Below are positions 1 through 8,400 of a DNA stretch of 64,000 nt, piece after piece. The notes under the pieces were generated by a model that searched no databases, had not been told where the DNA came from, and worked only from the letters and a program-made list of their open reading frames with translations. Position 1 is the first letter of the stretch. Every line of letters begins with the position of its first letter. The stretch lies in the NCBI RefSeq assembly GCF_031844705.1, contig NZ_CP134609.1:1674001-1738000 (forward strand). The letters are read 5' to 3'. Source of the DNA: Streptomyces sp. ITFR-16 (GTDB lineage Bacteria; Actinomycetota; Actinomycetes; Streptomycetales; Streptomycetaceae). The translations under genes were made by a program, and so were the position numbers.

Positions 1-713
1 TAGTACGGATACTTACCTGCATAGGTCCAAGGCGCGATGCCCTCCTTCTTGATCTCGCCGCAGAGCCTGACCATGTCGTCCAGGGTCTTCGGGTATGCCC
101 ATCCCTTCGAGTCCATCAACTTCTTGGAGTACCAGGTGCCATAGACGGTGAAGGCGTAGTACAGCACGTCGAACTTGTCGCCGTGCATACCCTTCTCGAG
201 AGTACTGGGGTGGACGGTGTCCTTGACCTTCTTGGACGGATCGTCGATGGACCCGGCTTCCAGCAGTGCCTTCAGGTCCTGAAGCTGCCCCTGGGTGGAC
301 AGCTTGTTCATGTCGAGGTGGTCAGCGCCGGAGTTGTCGATGATGTCGGGCGGGTTGCCACCCGCGAAGCGGGGGGTCAGCTTGGGGCCGACTTGCTGTG
401 TACCCGTGTGCTTGACCGACGCCGCGTAGGTCGACTTGTAGTCGGCCTCCGCGTCCTTGGCATACTGGTCTCCGAGGCCACCCTTGAAAATGAACGCCTC
501 GAGAGCCTCCCCCTTCTTCACTCCCAGGGGGTTGGTGGCTGAAGTCTTACCGGCCGGCGCCTTGGTCTCCTTCTCGTTGCCGCCACCGCCACCGGTGGCA
601 CAACTCGACAGGAATCCCATCGTTGGAATGGTGATCAGCCCAATGGCCGCAGAACGCTTGATCAGGTCGCGGCGTCCGAGACCCTCATTGCCGTGAGCGG
701 AGGTGGATCCCAT
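1..713 (-). CDS. ngcE: NgcE-like N-acetylglucosamine/diacetylchitobiose ABC transporter substrate-binding lipoprotein (3' end outside window)
   Basis: This is the sugar-binding component of an ABC importer, anchored on the outer face of the membrane. The first 237 residues are present and the C-terminus lies beyond position 1. The N-terminus reads MGSTSAHGNEGLGRRDLIKR, followed by a hydrophobic stretch ending in LSSCA. It therefore has a twin-arginine (RRD) motif combined with a lipobox Cys. The following linker is Gly/Lys-rich, and the mature part begins with the solute-binding fold typical of family 1 sugar-binding proteins. The N-terminal sequence is very characteristic of Streptomyces NgcE, the GlcNAc and chitobiose binder of the NgcEFG system. 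The membrane components would be encoded downstream, to the left of the window. A DasR-type operator lies about 206 bases upstream, as expected for a GlcNAc-utilisation gene. Start ATG 713-711. NgcE is my recognition of the N-terminus, not an alignment. Confidence 0.85.
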   Translation of the reverse strand, partial: MGSTSAHGNEGLGRRDLIKRSAAIGLITIPTMGFLSSCATGGGGGNEKETKAPAGKTSATNPLGVKKGEALEAFIFKGGLGDQYAKDAEADYKSTYAASVKHTGTQQVGPKLTPRFAGGNPPDIIDNSGADHLDMNKLSTQGQLQDLKALLEAGSIDDPSKKVKDTVHPSTLEKGMHGDKFDVLYYAFTVYGTWYSKKLMDSKGWAYPKTLDDMVRLCGEIKKEGIAPWTYAGKYPY

Positions 714-918
714 GCTCAAGTCCTCGCCTTCTTCAGGACTCAGGCGGTGTATCGGTTACCCATCGAGAAGGTGCCTCAGCGAAGGGCTCCGCCACCGCGG
801 TCAGTTGAAGCTGGATCATTCTGGCCACAGGGAGCCTCCGGCGCGCAACGTCCTCGTTGTGTGGACTGCTTCCGATTCCCCCTGGACCGCCGCCGACAAC
901 CCGGCTGAGCGGACGCCG

Positions 919-934
919 ACAGGTATAGTCCACT
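919..934. promoter_or_regulatory. DasR-responsive element (dre)-like site upstream of ngcE
   Basis: The 16-mer ACAGGTATAGTCCACT resembles the published DasR consensus (AGTGGTCTAGACCACT and variants such as ACTGGTCTAGTCCACT). The GGT-TAG-CCACT core is intact. It lies about 206 bases upstream of the ngcE start. DasR is the GntR-family GlcNAc regulator of streptomycetes and is known to control amino-sugar uptake genes, so site and gene support each other. Binding itself is inferred. Confidence 0.65.
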
Positions 935-1173
935 TCTCGTCAACTACGCAAGATCGAATGCGGACTTACGAAAGAGTCTTTCCCTACTTGAGACCTAGCG
1001 AGCTCGCACGTGGCCGCTCGCGCGACGTCGCCAGGCTCCACTGAGGGGCCACTTCGCACTACCGTGTCCCGAATGGGTCGGGCTCAGGATCGGCGGAGTG
1101 CCCGCAGCAGAAGGGGTACAGAGAGTGACGAACTGTGCGGTCGCGGACATCAGACGGAACCGTGACCGATGAG

Positions 1174-1228
1174 GGCTGGCCGCAGCGAGTCTCCCGAACG
1201 GCGAGTCGCACGCCATCTGCGGCCAGCC
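1174..1228. repeat. 12-bp perfect inverted repeat with 31-nt loop
   Basis: GGCTGGCCGCAG at 1174-1185 is mirrored exactly by CTGCGGCCAGCC at 1217-1228. It is not downstream of a recognisable gene, so a simple terminator role is not obvious. It lies about 110 bases before the decayed IS481-type transposase and could be debris of another mobile element. Confidence 0.5.
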
Positions 1229-1335
1229 TCTAGGTGTATTGATCACGAGCGTTGTTGACACTGGTCTGGTCTTGAACATGGTGAAGACCTCCGGTGTGGT
1301 GGAGCTGTCTGGGAACGCACCGCACGGAGGTCTTC

Positions 1336-1524
1336 GTGTCCCACCGTAATGCCCGACTGACCGTGTTCGGCAGGCGGCTGCTGGTCGAACGTGTCCTGTC
1401 AGGCCGTGCCGTGGCACATGTGGCCGCCGAGATGGGCATATCGAGGGCTACCGCCCACAAGTGGGTCCGTCGCTGGCGGACAGAAGGCGATTCCGGTCTC
1501 CATGACCGCTCCAGCCGTCGGGCC
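1336..1524 (+). pseudogene. 5' fragment of an IS481-family transposase, interrupted by an IS3-family element
   Basis: Translation from GTG 1336 (preceded by GGAGG at 1326-1330) gives an N-terminus with SHRNARLTVFGRRLLVERV and a helix-turn-helix ending near WVRRWRTEGDSGLHDRSSR. That is typical of IS481-type actinobacterial transposases. The frame is cut after residue 63 by the IS3 element at 1525. The continuation of the same gene resumes at 2819. No DDE domain follows on either side, so the gene is inactive. Confidence 0.85.
1521..1524. repeat. Left 4-bp target-site duplication (GGCC) of the IS3-family element
   Basis: GGCC directly abuts the left inverted repeat. The identical tetramer abuts the right end at 2815-2818. 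Three- to four-base duplications are normal for IS3-family transposition, which supports the assigned ends. Confidence 0.7.
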
Positions 1525-1548
1525 TTGACCCCGAATTCTGGACACGGG

Positions 1549-2451
1549 TTATGCGGCTTGTGCCAGCGTAGTTGGTGTGTGGCGGAGGGCGTTTTCGAAG
1601 GTGATCGGTGGTCGTTGTCCGAGGCGGGAGTGTCGGCGTCGGGTGTTGTAGCGGTGGAGCCATCGGAAGGCGTCGAGTCGGGCCTCGCGCTCGGTCGGCC
1701 AGCTCTTTCGTCCTTGCAGGGTCTCGCGTTTGAAGGTCGCGTTGAAGGACTCGGCGAGTGCGTTGTCCGCGCTGGACCCGACCGCGCTCATACTTCGCCG
1801 CACCCCTGCTGACCTGCAGGCTTCGGCGAAACTCCTGCTCGTGTACTGGGCTCCGTGGTCGGTGTGCATGATCGATCCGGCAAGGCTGCCGCGGGTGCGG
1901 ATCGCCGCGGCCAGGGCGTCGGTGACGAGATCCGCGCGCATGTGGTCGGCGATCGCCCAGCCGACGAGACGGCGCGATGCGAGGTCGATGACGGTCGCCA
2001 GGTAGCAGAACTTCCCGCCGGCGACGGGCAGGTAGGTGATGTCACCGACGTACTTCGTGTTCGGCTTGTCCGCGGTGAAGTCGCGGCCGATCAGGTCCGG
2101 GGCCTTGGCCGCGGCCGGGTCAGAGACGGTGGTGCGGTGCCGGCGCCGCAACCGGATCCCTTGGATCCCGGACGCCCGCATGATCCTGGCGACGCGCTTG
2201 TGGCTGACCGCGACACCGTTCTCCTCGCGGAGCTCGGCGGTGATCCTCGGGGCTCCGTAGGTGCCGTCCGATTCCTGGTGCACCGCCCGTATCCGGGCTG
2301 CCAGGCGGGCGTCGGCCACCTGCCGGGCGGCCCGGTCAGCGGCTGTCCGTTGCCAGTAGTAGAAGCTCGAGCGGCTGACGCCGAGGATCCTGCAGAGCCG
2401 CTTCACGCCGTGACGGCGCTGGAGGTCGGCGACACACTGGAAGCGGTTCAC
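1549..2451 (-). CDS. IS3-family transposase OrfB (DDE integrase domain)
   Basis: This 300-residue protein has an N-terminal HTH_21-type segment (CRILGVSRSSFYYW, residues 19-32) followed by an rve integrase core. The visible catalytic triad is Asp in VGDITYLP, Asp in MHTDHGAQYTS, and Glu in DNALAESFNATFKRE. The C-terminus has the usual YNTRRRHSRLG motif. The GTG start at 2451 overlaps the orfA stop as GTGA. In IS3 elements a fused OrfAB made by -1 frameshifting is the active enzyme, and the overlap is compatible with that. Confidence 0.92.
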   Translation of the reverse strand: MNRFQCVADLQRRHGVKRLCRILGVSRSSFYYWQRTAADRAARQVADARLAARIRAVHQESDGTYGAPRITAELREENGVAVSHKRVARIMRASGIQGIRLRRRHRTTVSDPAAAKAPDLIGRDFTADKPNTKYVGDITYLPVAGGKFCYLATVIDLASRRLVGWAIADHMRADLVTDALAAAIRTRGSLAGSIMHTDHGAQYTSRSFAEACRSAGVRRSMSAVGSSADNALAESFNATFKRETLQGRKSWPTEREARLDAFRWLHRYNTRRRHSRLGQRPPITFENALRHTPTTLAQAA

Positions 2452-2747
2452 CAGCGCGTCTCCCCGGCGAAATACTTCGCCGCCTTCCGCAGGATCTCCC
2501 GTTCCTCCTCCAACTCGCGGACCTTCTTTCGCAAGGCGGCGTTCTCCGCCTCCAGCGGTACCGGCGGCTGGGCCGGTTCTTGCGTCCGTCGTCCTCGGGG
2601 ACGGCTCACCCCGGCTGCCCTCACCCAGTTCCGCAGGGTCTCCGGGTTGATCCCCAGATCGGCCGCGACCGACCTGATCGTCGCTTCCGGCCGCGACTCG
2701 TACAGCGCGACCGCGTCCGCCTTGAACTCCGGCGGGTAGTTCTTCAT
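2448..2747 (-). CDS. IS3-family transposase OrfA (HTH and leucine zipper)
   Basis: This 99-residue protein starts MKNYPPEFKADAVALYESRP. An HTH_Tnp_1 DNA-binding domain covers about residues 1-50. A heptad-rich coiled coil (ENAALRKKVRELEEEREIL) follows and would multimerise OrfA with OrfAB. I chose ATG 2747 over GTG 2753 because family members start MKNYP. It is immediately upstream of, and overlaps, orfB. Confidence 0.9.
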   Translation of the reverse strand: MKNYPPEFKADAVALYESRPEATIRSVAADLGINPETLRNWVRAAGVSRPRGRRTQEPAQPPVPLEAENAALRKKVRELEEEREILRKAAKYFAGETRW

Positions 2748-2814
2748 GACCACGAGATGTCCGTTCTCAGATCCTCAGGATCCAGTGTCTCGTGTGTCCA
2801 GGATCAGGGGTCAA

Positions 2815-2818
2815 GGCC
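2815..2818. repeat. Right 4-bp target-site duplication (GGCC)
   Basis: This is the second copy of the GGCC tetramer flanking the IS3-family element. It directly follows the right inverted repeat. Confidence 0.7.
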
Positions 2819-3039
2819 CGTCCTCGTACGACACCGCACCGCACCCGACGCCGAGGCGAAGGTCTGACCTGCGTCGGGCCCGCAAGCTGGGCCCCGCCCG
2901 GATCGGCCCGATCCTCGGCCTGCCCGCCTCGACCGTCCACCGGATCCTGACCCGCCACCGGCTCAACCGCCTGGCCTGGCTGGACCGTCCCACAGGCACC
3001 GTAATCCGCCGCTACGAACGCGAACACCCCGGCGAACTC
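2819..3039 (+). pseudogene. Continuation of the interrupted IS481-family transposase, truncated and frameshifted
   Basis: The stretch reads LRRARKLGPARIGPILGLPA, then an HRILTRHRLNRLAWLDRP segment, ending RRYEREHPGEL. This is the classic second segment of IS481-type transposases. Removing the IS3 element and one GGCC copy places it in a different frame from the 5' fragment. The region between them (about 2845-2870) must therefore hold an older indel, so the gene was probably already dead. Homology stops after GEL; the DDE core is deleted. Confidence 0.75.
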
Positions 3040-3557
3040 CGATCCTCGGCGCTCGAGCGGGCGGATGAGCATCACCCGCCCCTTTTTCGCCCGGGGAGGT
3101 CCCTCCAACCTTGGCTCGGGCATCCTTTCCCCCGTCCCTGCTGGTCACGCAAGCCTTGCTGCTGCCATTCGCCTAGTAGGTCGCTTCGCCGAGGGCAGTA
3201 CCGACTCGCATCCGCGAATTCAACATATCGAAAATCACTGCGAAAAAGACCAACTCTGACCATCATGGTGCACGGCACCCCGTTGATGGCGTGCCCGCGA
3301 ACGATTCGGAACCGGTCCGGACCGAGACGAGTCCCATAGTTGCATCAAACGTCCCGCATACACCGGTGAAATCATCCGTTGCAGCACAGCATGCAGAACC
3401 CCTGACGAACAGACCTCACTGAACGTGACCTGTTCATCAGGGGTATATTTTCTGCCTGTCGGCCCCCGAATCGGAACTTCTTCACAGCCTCCGAAGAAGC
3501 TATCCGAATTCAGTCGGGATAGTCTCGGGATTCGAGGGTCGGAGGTAGGTCATCGCG
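3040..3557. other. Non-coding stretch right of the IS remnants
   Basis: No gene is recognised. The IS481 homology ends abruptly at about 3039. A hairpin at 3399-3443 followed by TATATTTT looks like an intrinsic terminator. GC content is visibly lower here than in the genes to the right. Confidence 0.5.
3399..3443 (+). terminator. Intrinsic terminator-like hairpin followed by a T-rich tract
   Basis: CCCCTGACGAACAG (3399-3412) pairs with CTGTTCATCAGGGG (3430-3443) at 13 of 14 positions. It is followed on the plus strand by TATATTTT. On the minus strand it lies about 115 bases beyond the stop of the small secreted protein gene, so it may serve either direction. Confidence 0.6.
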
Positions 3558-3986
3558 TCAGGCGACTGCATGCTTGGTGGCGCCACCCATGATCGTGGTC
3601 GCATTATCCACCACCATCGCGTTGAACCAGATGTAGCTACCTTCCTTCAGGTCGTAGTCACATTTGGTCGTCTTCCCCGCGCCTGCGATGTTGCGGCACT
3701 CGCCCATCGGGCCGGTGTCGGCCTCCCACCACACTTCGATGTGGTAGCCGTCCGCTCGCTCGTCCTTAACGGTGAAGTAGTCGCCGTAGCTGTGGAAGCA
3801 CGTGGTTCCGGCCAGCTTGATGCTGCCGCCGCCTGCGGGGGCGGACGAAACAGTTGCACAGGTGACCGTGTCCGCAGCCGCCTCGGCCTGGCCCGCGGAC
3901 GTCCCCACGGAGACCAGGAGGGCCAGTCCTGTCAGTATCGAACCTGACACCGCGTTCAATCTGGAGTGGTTCGTGTATCGGCGCAT
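3558..3986 (-). CDS. Small secreted protein of unknown function (family member A)
   Basis: This 142-residue protein is predicted to be secreted. It starts MRRYTNHSRLNAVSGSILTG, has a hydrophobic core, and shows an A-x-A cleavage region near QAEAAA. The mature part has four Cys residues and the blocks CFHSYGDYFTVKDERADGYH, EVWW, GECRN, GAGKTTKCDYDL. These align block for block with the adjacent upstream gene and more loosely with the plus-strand gene at 4815. The spacing suggests a compact disulphide-bonded beta fold. The ATG (3986-3984) shares one base with the upstream gene's TGA (TGATG), so the pair is translationally coupled. I do not recognise a functional family. Confidence 0.8.
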   Translation of the reverse strand: MRRYTNHSRLNAVSGSILTGLALLVSVGTSAGQAEAAADTVTCATVSSAPAGGGSIKLAGTTCFHSYGDYFTVKDERADGYHIEVWWEADTGPMGECRNIAGAGKTTKCDYDLKEGSYIWFNAMVVDNATTIMGGATKHAVA

Positions 3987-4372
3987 CACGAGCAGGTTCC
4001 CCCCGGCTTCGATGTGCATGTGTGAGCCGCACCCGAGTAGCGGATCTGTATATTGCCGTCCCATATCTTTACGTAGAATACGAGAGGCTGGTTCTCCGCG
4101 AGGTCGTAGTCACATGTGACAGTGGTGCCGGCCCCGTTGTAGTTCTTGCACGTCCCATTCCTACCGAGCGTCTGCCACGAAACCTCGGGATGGTAACCGT
4201 CACCCTTTGTGTCGGTCACCTTAAAGATGTCGCCGTAGTCGTACCAGCATCCACGCCCCCCCTCGATCTCGACACACTTCGTCGCATCTGCTGCGATCGC
4301 AGCACCGGTAGCCCCCCAGAACGCTGCTACCCAAAGCACGGCAGTAGCTGCCGCCGCATACACTTTCCGCAT
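3986..4372 (-). CDS. Small secreted protein of unknown function (family member B)
   Basis: This 128-residue protein begins MRKVYAAAATAVLWVAAFWG and has a signal peptidase site around AIAADA. A strong ribosome site (GGAGGGGGGAG) sits just upstream of ATG 4372. The mature protein has four Cys and the blocks GCWYDYGDIFKVTDTKGDGYH, EVSW, GTCKNYNGAGTTVTCDYDL, parallel to its downstream neighbour, so the two are tandem paralogues. They are encoded as a TGATG-overlapping pair and are probably co-secreted. The function is unknown. Confidence 0.82.
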   Translation of the reverse strand: MRKVYAAAATAVLWVAAFWGATGAAIAADATKCVEIEGGRGCWYDYGDIFKVTDTKGDGYHPEVSWQTLGRNGTCKNYNGAGTTVTCDYDLAENQPLVFYVKIWDGNIQIRYSGAAHTCTSKPGGTCS

Positions 4373-4814
4373 GCTCCCCCCTCCACTTGACTGACGCGTA
4401 CCCGATTGAGATTGAACTGCAAAGTTGCAAACGTCAAGTGGCTAGGCGGAATGACTCATTGGCGACGGAGATTCGCAGCCGGCGACGCAGTGACCACACG
4501 AAACTGAACCATCCAGGCTGCACATAAGGGTAAATTAGCGCGGAACTGAACAATCCACCGTCTCTTCCAAGCCAAACCGCACCTGGCGCACGACTATGCC
4601 CTCACGGTCATACCAGTTTCTCCAATTTAGTGGGGATATTTCATTACCGGATGCATCCAGGGCGCATCGTGCGCCCAAAAGACCGCTGCCCGAGGCCGCG
4701 AACGCATGTCGCCAGGAGGAGACTGATGGCGTCATGCCCATGCCAGTTTCGCCATACTCGGCCCGCACTGACGCCCGACCGCTCGCTCGCGCACACCGGA
4801 AGAACTGGACAAAA
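4373..4814. other. Divergent intergenic region between small secreted-protein genes
   Basis: This 442-base region must contain the divergent promoters of the minus-strand pair and of the plus-strand gene at 4815. It contains a 14-bp direct repeat (AACTGAACMATCCA) at 4502-4515 and 4544-4557. Parts are AT-richer than the flanks. No gene is seen. Confidence 0.5.
4502..4557. repeat. Two 14-bp direct repeats 42 bp apart in a divergent promoter region
   Basis: AACTGAACCATCCA (4502-4515) and AACTGAACAATCCA (4544-4557) differ at one base. Their start-to-start spacing is 42 bp, about four helical turns. They lie between the divergent small secreted-protein genes, so a shared activator or repressor site is plausible. 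Confidence 0.45.
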
Positions 4815-5225
4815 ATGAAGAATCGCGCAGCAAAGGCCGCATTCTCCACGTTGGCGGCGTTCGCCCTGGCCGGCATGTTCGGACCGGCCGCGTTTGCCGA
4901 GAACGCCTACATCGACATCTACAACAACGGCTACGGGTCTGCGAACTTCAAGCGCGATGGAGACTTGCTCGGCGTGTGCGACCAGAAGGCCGACGGGTTC
5001 ACCGTCAAGGCAAGCGTGCAGAAGTGGTATGACAGCACCAGTTCATGGCAGGCCGTCGGCAGTGAATCGGCCCCCAGCGTCAACGACCCCCTCGGCAACT
5101 GCAACTACAAGACGGTCAATGTCGAACCCGACAGCTCGGTCATTCGGCTGCACATGTGGGCCGTCCGCTCGGACGGCACAACAGTGGCCGCAAGCGTCAA
5201 GTACAGCGCTTCCGGTCACGCCTGA
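4815..5225 (+). CDS. Small secreted protein of unknown function (distant family member C)
   Basis: This 136-residue protein starts MKNRAAKAAFSTLAAFALAG and has a signal peptidase site at AFA-EN. The mature part contains LLGVCDQKADGFTVKASVQ and LGNCNYKTVNVEPDSSV, with only two Cys. The order C-x-x-KADGF, C-N and a final beta-rich tail resembles the two divergent neighbours (DG[YF] block, then Cys block). I treat it as a remote relative on shared block order, not on high identity. ATG 4815 is chosen because it opens the signal peptide; the ribosome site is weak. Function unknown. Confidence 0.75.
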   Translation: MKNRAAKAAFSTLAAFALAGMFGPAAFAENAYIDIYNNGYGSANFKRDGDLLGVCDQKADGFTVKASVQKWYDSTSSWQAVGSESAPSVNDPLGNCNYKTVNVEPDSSVIRLHMWAVRSDGTTVAASVKYSASGHA

Positions 5226-5250
5226 CGATCGCGCCGAACTCGCGGTAACA

Positions 5251-5280
5251 AATGGGCACCTGTGACCTTGGGTGCCCATT
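5251..5280 (+). terminator. Terminator hairpin after the small secreted-protein gene
   Basis: AATGGGCACC (5251-5260) pairs perfectly with GGTGCCCATT (5271-5280), 25 bases past the stop codon of the gene ending at 5225. It has a 10-bp stem and a 10-base loop. Confidence 0.75.
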
Positions 5281-5360
5281 CGCATCTATCATCCTCTTCA
5301 CGTCAACACCCTTGACACCACCTGGCACTTCACTCCCTACTAGTTCCTGCGCACCCCTCT

Positions 5361-5372
5361 GACAACGTTGTC
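5361..5372. promoter_or_regulatory. LacI-type operator upstream of the GH92 gene
   Basis: GACAACGTTGTC is a perfect 12-bp palindrome with a central CG, the hallmark of LacI/GalR-family operators. It lies 33 bases before the GH92 start codon, where a repressor would block transcription. No LacI regulator gene is in this window. Confidence 0.65.
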
Positions 5373-5404
5373 CAAGCGCACTTCCTCGGGAGGAATGGCT
5401 CGGC

Positions 5405-8400
5405 ATGCAACCCCGACACGGTTCTCGCACGAGACAAAGCAGCACGGCCGCGTTGATCGCGGCTTCTCTGGTCCTGGTCGTGACGGCCCCCACGGCAGCC
5501 GCCGCCCAGTCGGGCGGAAAGGGCCACGGCCCCACGGGCGACCGGACCTTCAGCACATCCTTCGAGGCAGACGAAAAGCAGCCGGACTGGCGCAATACCG
5601 TCGAAGAAGGCCCCGACGGAAAGAAGCGGGCATCGGGTATCGATGGCGGCTTCTCCTCCGGAATACCGGGCAATGTGACCGACAAGGTCACCGATGTACG
5701 CGCCAGTGACGAGAACACCGGCGGCGGCGAGGTGAAGGAAAACCTCGTCGACGGCGAATCCGGCACGAAGTGGCTGTCCTTCGAGTCCACGGCCTGGGCC
5801 GAGTTCGATCTCACCGAGCCGGTCAAGGTGGTGACGTACGCCCTCACGTCCGCCGACGACCACGACGAGCGCGACCCGAAGGACTGGACCCTCCAGGGCT
5901 CCGAGGACGGCAAGACCTGGACGGACCTGGACCGGCAGACCGGCCAGACGTTCAGCGAGCGCTTCCAGACCAAGTCGTACGACTTCACGTCGGACAAGGC
6001 CTACCAGCACTTCCGGCTGGACATCACGAAGAACAACGGCGCGTCGGACGCGACCCAGCTCGCCGACGTCCAGTTCTCCGACGGGGACACCTCCGCCCCC
6101 GCCCCCGCCGACATGCGCAGCCAGATCGACCGCGGCCCCTCCGGCTCCCCCACCGCCAAGGCCGGCGCCGGTTTCACGGGCAAGAAGGCGCTGCGGTACG
6201 CGGGCACCCACAAGGCGGACGGCCGCGCCTACTCGTACAACAAGATCTTCGACGTCAACACGGCCGTCACCCGGGACACCGAACTTTCCTACCTGGTGTA
6301 CCCCCAGATGGGCGAGACGGACCTCTCCTACCCGGCCACGCACGTCGCGGTGGACCTGGCGTTCACGGACGGCACGTACCTCAGTGATCTGCGGGCCACC
6401 GACTCCAACGGCGGGCTGCTGACCCCGCAGGGCCAGGCCGACGCCAAGCGGCTCTACGTCAACCAGTGGAACAAGGTCGACGCCTCGATCGGCACCGTCG
6501 CGGCGGGCAAGACCGTCGACCGGATCCTGGTCGCCTACGACTCCCCCAAGGGCCCGGCGAAGTTCCAGGGCTGGATCGACGACCTGAAGATCGCTCCCAA
6601 GGCTCCCGAGAAGCGCAAGGCGCACCTCTCCGACTACGCCTCGACCGTCCGGGGCACCAACTCCAGCGGCGGCTTCTCGCGCGGCAACAACTTCCCCGCG
6701 ACCGCGGTGCCCAACGGGTTCAATTTCTGGACCCCGGTCACCAACGCCGGCTCGACCAGCTGGCTGTACGACTACGCGCGCGGCAACAACGACGACAACC
6801 TGCCCACGCTCCAGGCGTTCAGCGCCAGCCACGAGCCGAGCCCCTGGATGGGCGACCGGCAGACCTTCCAGCTGATGCCGTCGGCGGCCTCCGGCACCCC
6901 GGACGCCTCCCGCACCGCCCGCGCGCTGCCGTTCAAGCACGAGAACGAGACGGCCAGGCCCCACTACTACGGGGTGACGTTCGAGAACGGCCTCAAGGCC
7001 GAGATGACGCCGACCGACCACGCGGCGCGGATGCGGTTCACGTATCCCGGCAAGGACGCGAGCATCGTCTTCGACAACGTCTCCAACGACGGCGGACTCA
7101 CCCTCGACCCGAAGACCAGCTCCTTCACCGGCTTCTCCGACGTCAAGAGCGGCGGCTCGACCGGTGCCACCCGGCTCTTCGTGTACGGCGTCTTCGACGC
7201 GCCCGTCACCGGCAGCGGCAAGCTGTCCGGCGGCGGCGGTGACGACGTCACCGGCTATCTGCGGTTCGACGCGGGCAAGGACCGTACGGTCAATCTGCGG
7301 CTCGCGACCTCGCTGATCAGCGTCGACCAGGCCAAGCAGAACCTGGCCGCCGAGATCCCCGCATCGCGCTCCTTCGGCCGGGTCGAGGACAAGGCCCAGG
7401 ACGCCTGGGACGACCTGCTGGGCAAGGTCGAGGTCGAGGGCGCCACCGCCGACCAGCTGACCACGCTGTACTCCAGCATGTACCGGCTCTACCTCTACCC
7501 GAACTCGGGCTTCGAGCAGGTCGGCGGCAAGGACACCTACGCGTCCCCGTTCTCCCCGCAGGTCGGCTCGGACACCCCGACGCACACCGGCGCGAAGATC
7601 GTCCAGGGCAAGGTGTACGTCAACAACGGCTTCTGGGACACCTACCGCACGACCTGGCCTGCCTACTCCTTCCTCACCCCGAAGAAGGCCGGCGAGATGG
7701 TGGACGGCTTCGTCCAGCAGTACAAGGACGGCGGCTGGATCTCCCGCTGGTCCTCCCCCGGCTACTCGGACCTGATGACCGGCACCTCCTCGGACGTCGC
7801 GTTCGCCGACGCGTACGTCAAGGGCGTGAAGTTCGACGCGGAGGCGGCGTACGACGCGGCCCTGAAGAACGCCACGGTCGTCCCGCCGTCCTCGGGCGTC
7901 GGCCGCAAGGGCATGGAGACCTCGCCGTTCGTCGGCTACGCGAACACCGACACGCACGAGGGCCTGTCCTGGTCGCTGGAGGGCTACGTCAACGACTACG
8001 GCATCGCCCGGATGGGCCAGGCGCTCTACAAGAAGACGCACAAGCAGCGCTACAAGGACGAGTCCGAGTACTTCCTGAACCGGGCCCGCAGCTATGTCGA
8101 GCTGTTCGACGACAAGGCGGGCTTCTTCCAGGGCAAGGACGCCAAGGGCGACTGGCGTCTGCCCTCCGACCAGTACGACCCCCGCGTCTGGGGCTACGAC
8201 TACACGGAGACCAACGGCTGGGGCTACGCCTTCACCGCCCCGCAGGACAGCAAGGGCCTGGCCAACCTGTACGGCGGCCGGGACGGTCTGGCCAAGAAGC
8301 TGGACACGTACTTCGCCACCCCCGAGACGGCGGGCCCCGAGTTCGTCGGCTCGTACGGCGGGGTCATCCACGAGATGACGGAGGCCCGTGACGTACGGAT

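Larger units (their letters stand above)
714..1335. other. Non-coding stretch between ngcE and the IS481 remnant
   Basis: No convincing gene is seen; the open frames here lack a ribosome site and have no recognisable product. It holds the ngcE leader and promoter zone, the DasR-like site (919-934), and a 12-bp perfect inverted repeat (1174-1185 with 1217-1228). The segment after about 1235 is probably the left end of the interrupted IS481-type element. Confidence 0.5.
1525..2814 (-). mobile_element. IS3-family insertion sequence, 1290 bp, complete
   Basis: The element is bounded by 21-bp imperfect terminal inverted repeats (1525-1545 and 2794-2814; 18 of 21 positions pair, both starting TTGACCCC). 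It carries orfA and orfB in the usual overlapping order on the minus strand. A GGCC target duplication flanks it. Both reading frames are open from start to stop and the DDE residues are present, so it looks transposition-competent. It inserted into an IS481-type transposase gene. Confidence 0.9.

Noticed and set aside
1262..1277. Second DasR-like site (ACTGGTCTGGTCTTGA)
   Set aside because: Only about 12 of 16 bases fit, and it lies at the IS481 remnant rather than before a sugar gene.
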